From Hygrocybe punicea (lineage: Eukaryota > Basidiomycota > Agaricomycetes > Agaricales > Hygrophoraceae), in the NCBI GenBank assembly GCA_963556145.1, contig OY744464.1, forward strand, positions 1,674,001-1,738,000: a stretch of DNA of 64,000 bases. Reading direction: 5' to 3'. Made by a program: the position numbers and the translations under genes. The notes under the pieces are model-generated. The model worked only from the letters and a program-made list of their open reading frames with translations. It was not told the DNA's origin and ran no database searches. Shown here one piece after another: positions 1 to 11,412 of the stretch. How positions within the stretch are numbered: position 1 is the first letter of the stretch; each line of letters starts with the position of its first letter.

Positions 1-120
1 CCACACCCATCCCCTTCTCCCATTCCCACCTTTCTCCACTCCCACTCCCACCTTCTTCCCACTCCCACTCCCACCGTCTTCCCACTCCACACCCACCTAT
101 CTTCCTCTCACCTGCCTTCT
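1..120. repeat. Pyrimidine-rich CCCACTC/CCCACC low-complexity tract
   Basis: The + strand is almost purely C and T with repeated CCCACTC and CCCACC words, interrupted by CTTCTT spacers. No coding signal is visible. It is cut by the left edge of the window, so its full length is unknown. Confidence 0.6.
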
Positions 121-564
121 GCCCTTCACTATTTAATTAGGTATTTGGATAAAATAATCATTAAATTTATGTGTCTATTTTAAGTAATAGTGAGGTTATA
201 TATATTGATTCCAATGGAGAATTGAGCAATATTGAATAGAAAAGCACAATATTCCAAGTGGGGTAAGTTCTGATTTTGTCATAGATTGTCATTGGGGATA
301 AGTAGCTCCTGTAATGGCTGACTGATAGTAAAAGTAAGAGATTGTGCATTGTCAAAATAATAAAATTTTAATTTTGCTATTCCCTGTGTTTTTAATAAGT
401 GCATTCAAATTATATTACGTGGTACATTTATGTCATGTACAGGTTGAAAAATTTTGATTACTTTATATGGCAGTTTCTGAATAAATATTGGCTTGAGCTG
501 GTGTGGGCTCTGGCAATGTTTGGAACATGAAATACATGCAGGCAAAGTGGGATGTGATGCAAGC
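121..564. other. AT-rich stretch without a recognisable gene
   Basis: This segment is AT-rich, with only short ORFs of about 60 codons and no motif I recognise. It separates the pyrimidine tract from the left flank of the LTR element. No RNA gene was seen. Confidence 0.5.
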
Positions 565-607
565 CTGTCGACCGACATGAGCCCACATTGCAGCAAGAGC
601 TGGACGC
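565..607. repeat. Diverged minisatellite monomer at left flank of the LTR element
   Basis: The last bases before the first LTR read ATTGCAGCAAGAGCTGGACGC. This resembles the 34-bp minisatellite monomer found right of the element (TGCTGCAGCAAGAGCTGG). The final ACGC reappears directly after the third LTR at 11413-11416. I infer that the retroelement inserted into, or at the edge of, the minisatellite. Confidence 0.5.
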
Positions 608-1536
608 TGTAGAGGGTCGACGTCCCTCTGAGTCCGTATCATCGATATATCACGAATCCGGACCAACCCGATGCCGCCATTCGACTTGCATTCGAACCCG
701 ACGTAACCCGACGTAACCCGACGTGACGTGACCCGACGTGACCGACGTAACCCGACACATGCCGCTTTGTGACGGCCGCTTTTGGGCTAAATCCGGCAGC
801 CTCAAACGCCTCGGAGTTCCAATTCCAGGAGATGGATCTCTTCGGACTCAATCCCCGACTTCGGATTTACCTTATTTATGCATCCCCTCGTCCTTTCGGA
901 GATATGTAGGACTTTTCCAATCTTTTTCATGGATATTCGTTTTCCCCTCCACTTTCCTGTCTTCGTTGCTTTGCAACCCCCCTTTCCACTTCCCCATTCC
1001 AGTGTTTCTTTGTAGTTTCTATCGGCCGAAGTAGACATGTCCGAAAGTAGCTACACACTCATGTACTATAAAAACGGTCCCCGACGACCGTACAAAATAA
1101 GATACCCTTAGTCCCCGTTTCCCTCATAGTCAGAATCGTTTAAATCCCTTCAAATGCTCGTCCACGTAGTTCCTTAGCCTTTTTATAGTTTACTTCGTTG
1201 TCTTCCTCATTGTTCCCGTATATTCATTCATCGTTTCCAACCCGACCCGACCCGACCCGTCGTACCCGACATCGTCGGCATCGTCGGGTTCATTCGTTTT
1301 CAGTCCGTTCACCATCGGGTTCATCGTCATTTATCCATTTTCACCCCGTTCATCGCCGGATTCGTCGTTATTAGTCCCGTTTATGCGGCGGCTTTACTTT
1401 TATTTCACTTTCACTTCCTTTTACTACTATTCCCGACACTGAATTATCCAGTCACTTCTACGCTGACACCCACAGGTTAGGATCTTTATATTATTTCTTT
1501 ATATAGTTCCGAAGCCACCAAGAACCCGCATCTACA
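608..1536 (+). repeat. LTR copy 1 (929 bp)
   Basis: The boundary is set by comparison. Copies at 608, 5546 and 10484 all begin TGTAGAGGGTCG and all end CGCATCTACA, while the sequence outside differs at the outer edges. Positions 611-629 form a palindrome (AGAGGG, 7-nt spacer, CCCTCT) right at the 5' end. A TATA box lies near 1066. A run of ACCCGACC-type words at about 1240-1260 gives the element its characteristic CCCGAC-rich composition. Confidence 0.8.
1066..1075 (+). promoter_or_regulatory. TATA box inside the LTR
   Basis: CTATAAAAAC lies in the second half of the LTR, and again at 6004 and 10942. It would be a normal place for the LTR promoter TATA box, with R-region transcription starting a few tens of bases later. 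An AATAAG close downstream is only a weak polyadenylation signal. Confidence 0.5.
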
Positions 1537-1538
1537 TC

Positions 1539-1555
1539 TGGAGCCCACCGCGAGG
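1539..1555 (+). other. Primer-binding-site candidate
   Basis: TGGAGCCCACCGCGAGG begins 2 bp after the end of LTR 1 and recurs at 6477. It starts with TGG, complementary to the CCA end of a tRNA, and has the right spacing for minus-strand priming. The matching tRNA could not be identified by eye. Confidence 0.55.
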
Positions 1556-2324
1556 ATGATTCAGTGTCATCATTCATTCCATAACCCTACACTTTCCTTT
1601 CGTCATCTCGAAATAACCCTTGCTGCAGCACTCTACACATCCGACTCCCGTTACCCGACCTCTTTACATCCGACATCCGATGCCTCGACAATCCAATCGC
1701 CAACTGCCACACTATCATTTGGGTTTGATTCTCATAATATTTTCTCTTCTTTAACGACTACGATTGTCTAGTATCACGTACAACTTCGAACCCGCTCTTG
1801 CGCGGCCGACCCAACGGCCGTTTACCGCTTTAGGAAACTTGCACAGCCACGATCCAACACTCTCGTTTTCGACTCGAACTTCGTCACATCCACCGTCCAC
1901 AATCGTTTATAGACCTCCAACACGCTCGGAATCCCAATCCCCACCGATACCCGTCGAAAAACCGCGACCGGAAAGCCCCAAAACATCGACTCGCCCAACG
2001 GCACTCACGCGTCACTCACAACTTGGAACAGACGGATCTCCGTGCAACGGGTTTAGCCTGTGTACCCCCAGCCGCTCGCGTCTACGAACTCGCACTTGTC
2101 ACCGGATACAAGCCCTTACAGACCCCCCCATCGTCTGAGCCCACGAAGTTACCAGCAAAACCACGTCAGCGCCCTTCACGAGTTCATGCGAGCAGCCCCC
2201 GCGTTCGAGCCCTCAACACTGAGCTACAGCCCCACGACGCCATTCGCGAGCCTCACAAGCCATCTTCGCCGTTATCGATGCCCCACACCGTGCCACGTCA
2301 CCCGGCTTCGTGCCCCAGCCAAGT

Positions 2325-3000
2325 CGACATCTCCGGCCGCTCACGCCTTCGTTGGACACCCCGTCGCCTCGCACCGCTTCCCAGAGTCCCACATCGCCCT
2401 TCACGAGCCCTCACGAGCCGTCTCCGCCATTATCGAGTCCCCAACGCGTCGCCACGTCATCCCAGCTCATGCACCCGCCTATTCGACATCCCCGGCCGCT
2501 CACGCCCTCGTTGCTACCCCCACGCAGCCTCGTATGGCTTTCCGAGTCCCCACAGCACCCTTCGCGAGCCCACACGAGTCGTCTTCGCCGTTATCGAAGC
2601 CCCAACCGCTTACCACGTCATCCCTCCTCGTGCCCTCGCCTACTCGACACCCCGGCCGCTCACGCCGTCGTTGGACCTCCCCGTCGCCTCGTACCGCTTC
2701 CTATGGCCCTACGACGCCCCTCGCGAGCTCTCACGAGCCATCCTCGCCGTCATCGACCCCTCACGTGTTGCCACGTCATCATACTCGACATCCCCGGCCG
2801 CTCACGTCCTCGTTGGATCATCCGCCGCTTCGTACAACCTCCCACAACCCTACAGCGTCCCTCGCAAGTCCGTACCAGCCGTCCTCGCCGTCATCGACGC
2901 CTCACGCGTTGCCACGTCATACTTCCTCGTGCCCCCGTAACTCGACATCCCCGGCCGCTCACGTCCTCGTTGGACCACCCGCTGCTTCCCACTAGTTCCT
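2325..3000 (+). repeat. Degenerate ~141-161-bp sub-repeats within the internal region
   Basis: The block CGACATCCCCGGCCGCTCACG with a following CGTTGGA recurs at about 2325, 2484, 2645, 2786 and 2943, spaced 159, 161, 141 and 157 bp. Between them CCACGTCAT and TCGCCGTTATCGA words also recur. The same array occupies 7263-7938 in the second internal copy. Confidence 0.65.
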
Positions 3001-4717
3001 AGCACCCCACATCACCCTCGCAAACCCCTACAAGCTGTCCCCGTTATATTAGAGCTTCCAACGCCATGCCACGTCACCCAACGGCCTACCACCGCGTTCT
3101 CTCATCCAGGACCAACGACCACCGCGTACGACCACTACCACACCCACGTTCACGCCTCCGCACCTCGACATGGCTCCCTACTGTCCCAAACACGTCCGCC
3201 CCCGTCCCTCGTGGTCCCACGCAAGCTGCCACGTCACTCCCCGTCGACCCCGACTTCCCAGCCGTCCCCGTCCTCGTCCACTCCCCTTCGACCACCTACG
3301 CCCTCGACCAACCCCACGACGTCCTTCAAGTCCCTTCGCGAGCCCAAACAAAGCCCCCGTTGGGTTACGCCCGCGAAACCGTGACCACACGCCGCTCAAA
3401 CCCGTTCCACGACCCGACGCATCGTTGTCAAATCCCCACGCATATCCGCCACGAAAGTACACGAAACGCCACCCGTATCACCCCCAATCTATCTCCCAGT
3501 CCACGTCGTCTCATCCGCCCACGTCATCAGCCTCCGTCCCCCGACATCGACCACCCGTTGCTGCCTCCTCGACCTCTCGCCATCCTCGAACGACCTCCCG
3601 AAACCACGATCCACGTCACGCAATCCCACGTTCCCTCTTATCCGCCCACGTCATCCGCCTCCGTCGCCCTACGTCGCCCTATGCCATACCGCCACACCGG
3701 ACCACACGTTCCCCGCTCCCTCGACCCCACGCAGTCCCACAGTCGCCTCCGTCGCCCCAAAGACGAGTCCCTCTGCCCGTCAAAACGCCTCCGTTGTCGG
3801 ATCCACCACCAGGAACGTCCCAAAAACGTGTCGACGGCACCCGAAGCACGCCTGAACGCCCGTGACCCGCCGCACCCGTCTGCGATCTAACAGAGCCCAA
3901 CGTCGTCACTGTACGAACCCGCCGCAGAACCGACACCCATGTCTAGTCCCCACACCCGACCACCCGTTCTCGACCAATCCGCTACATCGGCTTCCGGTTC
4001 CGGATCCGCGACTCGCATCACAGCCGACTACGAACCTGGACGTGTTCCCAACGATTCCGCGGCATCCGGTCCCGGTTACGGCTCAATTCGAGCAGCGGTG
4101 CTCGATTCGAGCATCAGGTTCCGGTTCCGGTTTCACATCCCGTACCCACCACCTTCGCACCCCCATACCCACCGAACCCGACCCTACAAAAACCCCTCAC
4201 CGTCCATCGGCATAAGAAATATATACATAAATAGATTAAATAAATAAAAAGAAAGAAAAACGTCAGAGATAAAAGAAAGATAAAAAGAAATACACTCGTT
4301 CCTGACACGCCCGACACCCGCATAATACACCCGACGTACTCGACACACCCGCTTATGAATCCGTCGCACCCAGCGAACCCGTTTACGAACCCGCCGCACC
4401 CGCTTACGAACCCGCCGCACCCGCTTACGAACCCGATGCACCGCTTCACTCATTCCCCACGCACCCGACTCATCCGCTCACGCACCCGCATTCCACCCAT
4501 TGACATCGCTCTCCGCTTTCCATGACCCACCATTTCCGCCACCGTTTCGACCCAGACACAACGTTCCCTGTCTCGGCTTCGATTCCCAACCCACCCGACT
4601 TTATATTTCAGTTCCATGGGGGAGAATGCTTCCCCACGGGTCCAAGCCGGTGCTGAACCGCCTAGTATGAGGCTGATATCACAGCCGTTGATTATCGCCC
4701 CCATATTAGTATTGACA

Positions 4718-4890
4718 TATCGAACCTCCGCCATCGTCTATCGAACCTCCGCCATCGTCTATCGAACCTCCGCCATCGTCCATCGAACCTCCGTTGTCGT
4801 CATATCGTATCGAACCTCCACCGTCGTCCATCGAACCTCCGTCATCGTCCATCGAACCTCCGTTGTCGTCATATCGTATTGAACCTCCGC
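4718..4890 (+). repeat. 21-bp tandem repeats (ATCGAACCTCCGCCATCGTC type)
   Basis: About eight near-perfect units of ATCGAACCTCCGNCATCGTC occur in a row, two of them extended by CATATCGT. The same array is at 9656-9828. A related short tandem (ACCCGCCGCACCCGCTTACGA) lies upstream at about 4375-4435. Confidence 0.75.
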
Positions 4891-5545
4891 CGTCGTCATA
4901 TCATGTTCACCGTCGTCATCGTATTTCTATGCCCATGTCACCAAGCCTTTCCACAGCCGATGCCACCGTTTCCGCCACCCGTTGACACAGCCACCGAAGC
5001 GGCCGACCCTAACCCGACCCGACTACAACCGTTTTTGTCATCCGCTTTCGCTTTATGTTGTTTCCGCTTATGCCCTACGAGTTTCCGCTCATGCCTTTGT
5101 TATTTCTGTCACCCACCCTCAATCCCATTTCACGTTTAGTTTTATCCCGACTTGATTTCTATCGTGTCCCCTCTTTCCGATACCCAACATTTATTTATTT
5201 TCTCATCTATTTTGCGTTTCCACTCCCCGTTTGTCCCGTTTTTGTAGCTTTCCATCTCTTCTTTCATTTCCGCTCAGTTCCCTTTTCCCCGGTTCTATGT
5301 ATTTTGTTTCCCTTTCCTCGACACCGGCTTCACCCATTTTGTTCCCCATTCGCCGCTCTCAGCCTCCGACCATCCATCGAGTTCCGCTAGTCACCATCCG
5401 CTCTCCCCCTTTGCATTGTCCACAACCCGCCTCGTCCCGTCGAGCCCAATTCCATGACCAGCACGTCGGCCTCATCTCACACATCCGAGTCCCAAGTCCA
5501 CGTAGTATCGACCAGGGATGGTCTTTATTTAAAGTACCCTGGAGA

Positions 5546-6474
5546 TGTAGAGGGTCGACGTCCCTCTGAGTCCGTATCATCGATATATCACGAATCCGGA
5601 CCAACCCGATGCCGCCATTCGACTTGCATTCGAACCCGACGTAACCCGACGTAACCCGACGTGACGTGACCCGACGTGACCGACGTAACCCGACACATGC
5701 CGCTTTGTGACGGCCGCTTTTGGGCTAAATCCGGCAGCCTCAAACGCCTCGGAGTTCCAATTCCAGGAGATGGATCTCTTCGGACTCAATCCCCGACTTC
5801 GGATTTACCTTATTTATGCATCCCCTCGTCCTTTCGGAGATATGTAGGACTTTTCCAATCTTTTTCATGGATATTCGTTTTCCCCTCCACTTTCCTGTCT
5901 TCGTTGCTTTGCAACCCCCCTTTCCACTTCCCCATTCCAGTGTTTCTTTGTAGTTTCTATCGGCCGAAGTAGACATGTCCGAAAGTAGCTACACACTCAT
6001 GTACTATAAAAACGGTCCCCGACGACCGTACAAAATAAGATACCCTTAGTCCCCGTTTCCCTCATAGTCAGAATCGTTTAAATCCCTTCAAATGCTCGTC
6101 CACGTAGTTCCTTAGCCTTTTTATAGTTTACTTCGTTGTCTTCCTCATTGTTCCCGTATATTCATTCATCGTTTCCAACCCGACCCGACCCGACCCGTCG
6201 TACCCGACATCGTCGGCATCGTCGGGTTCATTCGTTTTCAGTCCGTTCACCATCGGGTTCATCGTCATTTATCCATTTTCACCCCGTTCATCGCCGGATT
6301 CGTCGTTATTAGTCCCGTTTATGCGGCGGCTTTACTTTTATTTCACTTTCACTTCCTTTTACTACTATTCCCGACACTGAATTATCCAGTCACTTCTACG
6401 CTGACACCCACAGGTTAGGATCTTTATATTATTTCTTTATATAGTTCCGAAGCCACCAAGAACCCGCATCTACA
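5546..6474 (+). repeat. LTR copy 2 (shared middle LTR)
   Basis: Same 929 bp as the first and third copies. It is preceded by the end of internal copy 1 and followed by the start of internal copy 2. It therefore serves as 3' LTR of the left unit and 5' LTR of the right unit. Confidence 0.8.
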
Positions 6475-9400
6475 TCTGGAGCCCACCGCGAGGATGATTC
6501 AGTGTCATCATTCATTCCATAACCCTACACTTTCCTTTCGTCATCTCGAAATAACCCTTGCTGCAGCACTCTACACATCCGACTCCCGTTACCCGACCTC
6601 TTTACATCCGACATCCGATGCCTCGACAATCCAATCGCCAACTGCCACACTATCATTTGGGTTTGATTCTCATAATATTTTCTCTTCTTTAACGACTACG
6701 ATTGTCTAGTATCACGTACAACTTCGAACCCGCTCTTGCGCGGCCGACCCAACGGCCGTTTACCGCTTTAGGAAACTTGCACAGCCACGATCCAACACTC
6801 TCGTTTTCGACTCGAACTTCGTCACATCCACCGTCCACAATCGTTTATAGACCTCCAACACGCTCGGAATCCCAATCCCCACCGATACCCGTCGAAAAAC
6901 CGCGACCGGAAAGCCCCAAAACATCGACTCGCCCAACGGCACTCACGCGTCACTCACAACTTGGAACAGACGGATCTCCGTGCAACGGGTTTAGCCTGTG
7001 TACCCCCAGCCGCTCGCGTCTACGAACTCGCACTTGTCACCGGATACAAGCCCTTACAGACCCCCCCATCGTCTGAGCCCACGAAGTTACCAGCAAAACC
7101 ACGTCAGCGCCCTTCACGAGTTCATGCGAGCAGCCCCCGCGTTCGAGCCCTCAACACTGAGCTACAGCCCCACGACGCCATTCGCGAGCCTCACAAGCCA
7201 TCTTCGCCGTTATCGATGCCCCACACCGTGCCACGTCACCCGGCTTCGTGCCCCAGCCAAGTCGACATCTCCGGCCGCTCACGCCTTCGTTGGACACCCC
7301 GTCGCCTCGCACCGCTTCCCAGAGTCCCACATCGCCCTTCACGAGCCCTCACGAGCCGTCTCCGCCATTATCGAGTCCCCAACGCGTCGCCACGTCATCC
7401 CAGCTCATGCACCCGCCTATTCGACATCCCCGGCCGCTCACGCCCTCGTTGCTACCCCCACGCAGCCTCGTATGGCTTTCCGAGTCCCCACAGCACCCTT
7501 CGCGAGCCCACACGAGTCGTCTTCGCCGTTATCGAAGCCCCAACCGCTTACCACGTCATCCCTCCTCGTGCCCTCGCCTACTCGACACCCCGGCCGCTCA
7601 CGCCGTCGTTGGACCTCCCCGTCGCCTCGTACCGCTTCCTATGGCCCTACGACGCCCCTCGCGAGCTCTCACGAGCCATCCTCGCCGTCATCGACCCCTC
7701 ACGTGTTGCCACGTCATCATACTCGACATCCCCGGCCGCTCACGTCCTCGTTGGATCATCCGCCGCTTCGTACAACCTCCCACAACCCTACAGCGTCCCT
7801 CGCAAGTCCGTACCAGCCGTCCTCGCCGTCATCGACGCCTCACGCGTTGCCACGTCATACTTCCTCGTGCCCCCGTAACTCGACATCCCCGGCCGCTCAC
7901 GTCCTCGTTGGACCACCCGCTGCTTCCCACTAGTTCCTAGCACCCCACATCACCCTCGCAAACCCCTACAAGCTGTCCCCGTTATATTAGAGCTTCCAAC
8001 GCCATGCCACGTCACCCAACGGCCTACCACCGCGTTCTCTCATCCAGGACCAACGACCACCGCGTACGACCACTACCACACCCACGTTCACGCCTCCGCA
8101 CCTCGACATGGCTCCCTACTGTCCCAAACACGTCCGCCCCCGTCCCTCGTGGTCCCACGCAAGCTGCCACGTCACTCCCCGTCGACCCCGACTTCCCAGC
8201 CGTCCCCGTCCTCGTCCACTCCCCTTCGACCACCTACGCCCTCGACCAACCCCACGACGTCCTTCAAGTCCCTTCGCGAGCCCAAACAAAGCCCCCGTTG
8301 GGTTACGCCCGCGAAACCGTGACCACACGCCGCTCAAACCCGTTCCACGACCCGACGCATCGTTGTCAAATCCCCACGCATATCCGCCACGAAAGTACAC
8401 GAAACGCCACCCGTATCACCCCCAATCTATCTCCCAGTCCACGTCGTCTCATCCGCCCACGTCATCAGCCTCCGTCCCCCGACATCGACCACCCGTTGCT
8501 GCCTCCTCGACCTCTCGCCATCCTCGAACGACCTCCCGAAACCACGATCCACGTCACGCAATCCCACGTTCCCTCTTATCCGCCCACGTCATCCGCCTCC
8601 GTCGCCCTACGTCGCCCTATGCCATACCGCCACACCGGACCACACGTTCCCCGCTCCCTCGACCCCACGCAGTCCCACAGTCGCCTCCGTCGCCCCAAAG
8701 ACGAGTCCCTCTGCCCGTCAAAACGCCTCCGTTGTCGGATCCACCACCAGGAACGTCCCAAAAACGTGTCGACGGCACCCGAAGCACGCCTGAACGCCCG
8801 TGACCCGCCGCACCCGTCTGCGATCTAACAGAGCCCAACGTCGTCACTGTACGAACCCGCCGCAGAACCGACACCCATGTCTAGTCCCCACACCCGACCA
8901 CCCGTTCTCGACCAATCCGCTACATCGGCTTCCGGTTCCGGATCCGCGACTCGCATCACAGCCGACTACGAACCTGGACGTGTTCCCAACGATTCCGCGG
9001 CATCCGGTCCCGGTTACGGCTCAATTCGAGCAGCGGTGCTCGATTCGAGCATCAGGTTCCGGTTCCGGTTTCACATCCCGTACCCACCACCTTCGCACCC
9101 CCATACCCACCGAACCCGACCCTACAAAAACCCCTCACCGTCCATCGGCATAAGAAATATATACATAAATAGATTAAATAAATAAAAAGAAAGAAAAACG
9201 TCAGAGATAAAAGAAAGATAAAAAGAAATACACTCGTTCCTGACACGCCCGACACCCGCATAATACACCCGACGTACTCGACACACCCGCTTATGAATCC
9301 GTCGCACCCAGCGAACCCGTTTACGAACCCGCCGCACCCGCTTACGAACCCGCCGCACCCGCTTACGAACCCGATGCACCGCTTCACTCATTCCCCACGC

Positions 9401-10483
9401 ACCCGACTCATCCGCTCACGCACCCGCATTCCACCCATTGACATCGCTCTCCGCTTTCCATGACCCACCATTTCCGCCACCGTTTCGACCCAGACACAAC
9501 GTTCCCTGTCTCGGCTTCGATTCCCAACCCACCCGACTTTATATTTCAGTTCCATGGGGGAGAATGCTTCCCCACGGGTCCAAGCCGGTGCTGAACCGCC
9601 TAGTATGAGGCTGATATCACAGCCGTTGATTATCGCCCCCATATTAGTATTGACATATCGAACCTCCGCCATCGTCTATCGAACCTCCGCCATCGTCTAT
9701 CGAACCTCCGCCATCGTCCATCGAACCTCCGTTGTCGTCATATCGTATCGAACCTCCACCGTCGTCCATCGAACCTCCGTCATCGTCCATCGAACCTCCG
9801 TTGTCGTCATATCGTATTGAACCTCCGCCGTCGTCATATCATGTTCACCGTCGTCATCGTATTTCTATGCCCATGTCACCAAGCCTTTCCACAGCCGATG
9901 CCACCGTTTCCGCCACCCGTTGACACAGCCACCGAAGCGGCCGACCCTAACCCGACCCGACTACAACCGTTTTTGTCATCCGCTTTCGCTTTATGTTGTT
10001 TCCGCTTATGCCCTACGAGTTTCCGCTCATGCCTTTGTTATTTCTGTCACCCACCCTCAATCCCATTTCACGTTTAGTTTTATCCCGACTTGATTTCTAT
10101 CGTGTCCCCTCTTTCCGATACCCAACATTTATTTATTTTCTCATCTATTTTGCGTTTCCACTCCCCGTTTGTCCCGTTTTTGTAGCTTTCCATCTCTTCT
10201 TTCATTTCCGCTCAGTTCCCTTTTCCCCGGTTCTATGTATTTTGTTTCCCTTTCCTCGACACCGGCTTCACCCATTTTGTTCCCCATTCGCCGCTCTCAG
10301 CCTCCGACCATCCATCGAGTTCCGCTAGTCACCATCCGCTCTCCCCCTTTGCATTGTCCACAACCCGCCTCGTCCCGTCGAGCCCAATTCCATGACCAGC
10401 ACGTCGGCCTCATCTCACACATCCGAGTCCCAAGTCCACGTAGTATCGACCAGGGATGGTCTTTATTTAAAGTACCCTGGAGA
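6475..10483 (+). mobile_element. Non-coding internal region, copy 2
   Basis: Second copy of the 4009-bp interior, offset by exactly 4938 bp. Every ORF seen in copy 1 recurs with the same peptide, so the copies are essentially identical. This points to a recent duplication, ongoing homogenisation, or an assembly artefact. Confidence 0.7.
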
Positions 10484-11412
10484 TGTAGAGGGTCGACGTC
10501 CCTCTGAGTCCGTATCATCGATATATCACGAATCCGGACCAACCCGATGCCGCCATTCGACTTGCATTCGAACCCGACGTAACCCGACGTAACCCGACGT
10601 GACGTGACCCGACGTGACCGACGTAACCCGACACATGCCGCTTTGTGACGGCCGCTTTTGGGCTAAATCCGGCAGCCTCAAACGCCTCGGAGTTCCAATT
10701 CCAGGAGATGGATCTCTTCGGACTCAATCCCCGACTTCGGATTTACCTTATTTATGCATCCCCTCGTCCTTTCGGAGATATGTAGGACTTTTCCAATCTT
10801 TTTCATGGATATTCGTTTTCCCCTCCACTTTCCTGTCTTCGTTGCTTTGCAACCCCCCTTTCCACTTCCCCATTCCAGTGTTTCTTTGTAGTTTCTATCG
10901 GCCGAAGTAGACATGTCCGAAAGTAGCTACACACTCATGTACTATAAAAACGGTCCCCGACGACCGTACAAAATAAGATACCCTTAGTCCCCGTTTCCCT
11001 CATAGTCAGAATCGTTTAAATCCCTTCAAATGCTCGTCCACGTAGTTCCTTAGCCTTTTTATAGTTTACTTCGTTGTCTTCCTCATTGTTCCCGTATATT
11101 CATTCATCGTTTCCAACCCGACCCGACCCGACCCGTCGTACCCGACATCGTCGGCATCGTCGGGTTCATTCGTTTTCAGTCCGTTCACCATCGGGTTCAT
11201 CGTCATTTATCCATTTTCACCCCGTTCATCGCCGGATTCGTCGTTATTAGTCCCGTTTATGCGGCGGCTTTACTTTTATTTCACTTTCACTTCCTTTTAC
11301 TACTATTCCCGACACTGAATTATCCAGTCACTTCTACGCTGACACCCACAGGTTAGGATCTTTATATTATTTCTTTATATAGTTCCGAAGCCACCAAGAA
11401 CCCGCATCTACA
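10484..11412 (+). repeat. LTR copy 3 (right-hand LTR)
   Basis: Identity with the other copies stops exactly at ...CTACA (11412). In the other copies TCTGGAGCC follows, but here ACGCTGGTCAACCC follows, which is minisatellite sequence. The ACGC after it matches the ACGC before LTR 1, giving a 4-bp target-site duplication. Confidence 0.8.

Larger units (their letters stand above)
1537..5545 (+). mobile_element. Non-coding internal region, copy 1
   Basis: 4009 bp between LTR 1 and LTR 2. The + strand is very rich in C and poor in G, with recurrent CCCGAC, CCACGTCA and CGAACC words. Long ORFs of 230-311 codons occur in all three + frames over the same bases (about 2020-3000). They encode only Pro/Ser/Arg/His-rich peptides without domains, as expected from stop-poor composition rather than coding. 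There is no clear polypurine tract before LTR 2. Instead a CCAGGG...CCCTGG stem (5512-5542) abuts it. Confidence 0.7.
608..11412 (+). mobile_element. LARD-like LTR retroelement, tandem LTR-int-LTR-int-LTR
   Basis: Three identical-looking LTRs (608, 5546, 10484) alternate with two 4009-bp internal regions at an exact 4938-bp period. Predicted peptides from the two full copies are identical. LTRs begin TGT and end ACA, a TGG-starting primer-binding-like site follows the LTR after 2 bp, and ACGC flanks both outer ends. No gag, protease, reverse transcriptase, RNase H or integrase motif occurs in any frame. The structure therefore matches a LARD: long LTRs around a long non-coding interior, dependent on another element's enzymes. 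The doubled form is the expected product of unequal LTR recombination or of tandem insertion. An assembly duplication cannot be excluded from sequence alone. Orientation (+) is assigned from the primer-binding site and the LTR TATA box. Confidence 0.8.

Noticed and set aside
2023..3890. Long Pro/Ser/Arg-rich ORFs (up to 311 codons) in the LTR element interior
   Set aside because: Several overlap in different + frames over the same bases, none has a domain, and they follow from C-rich, stop-poor repeats.
608..11412. CRISPR-like or rDNA-like interpretation of the regular repeats
   Set aside because: Unit sizes (4938, 150, 34 and 21 bp) and eukaryotic gene context do not fit CRISPR, and no rRNA-like sequence was recognised.
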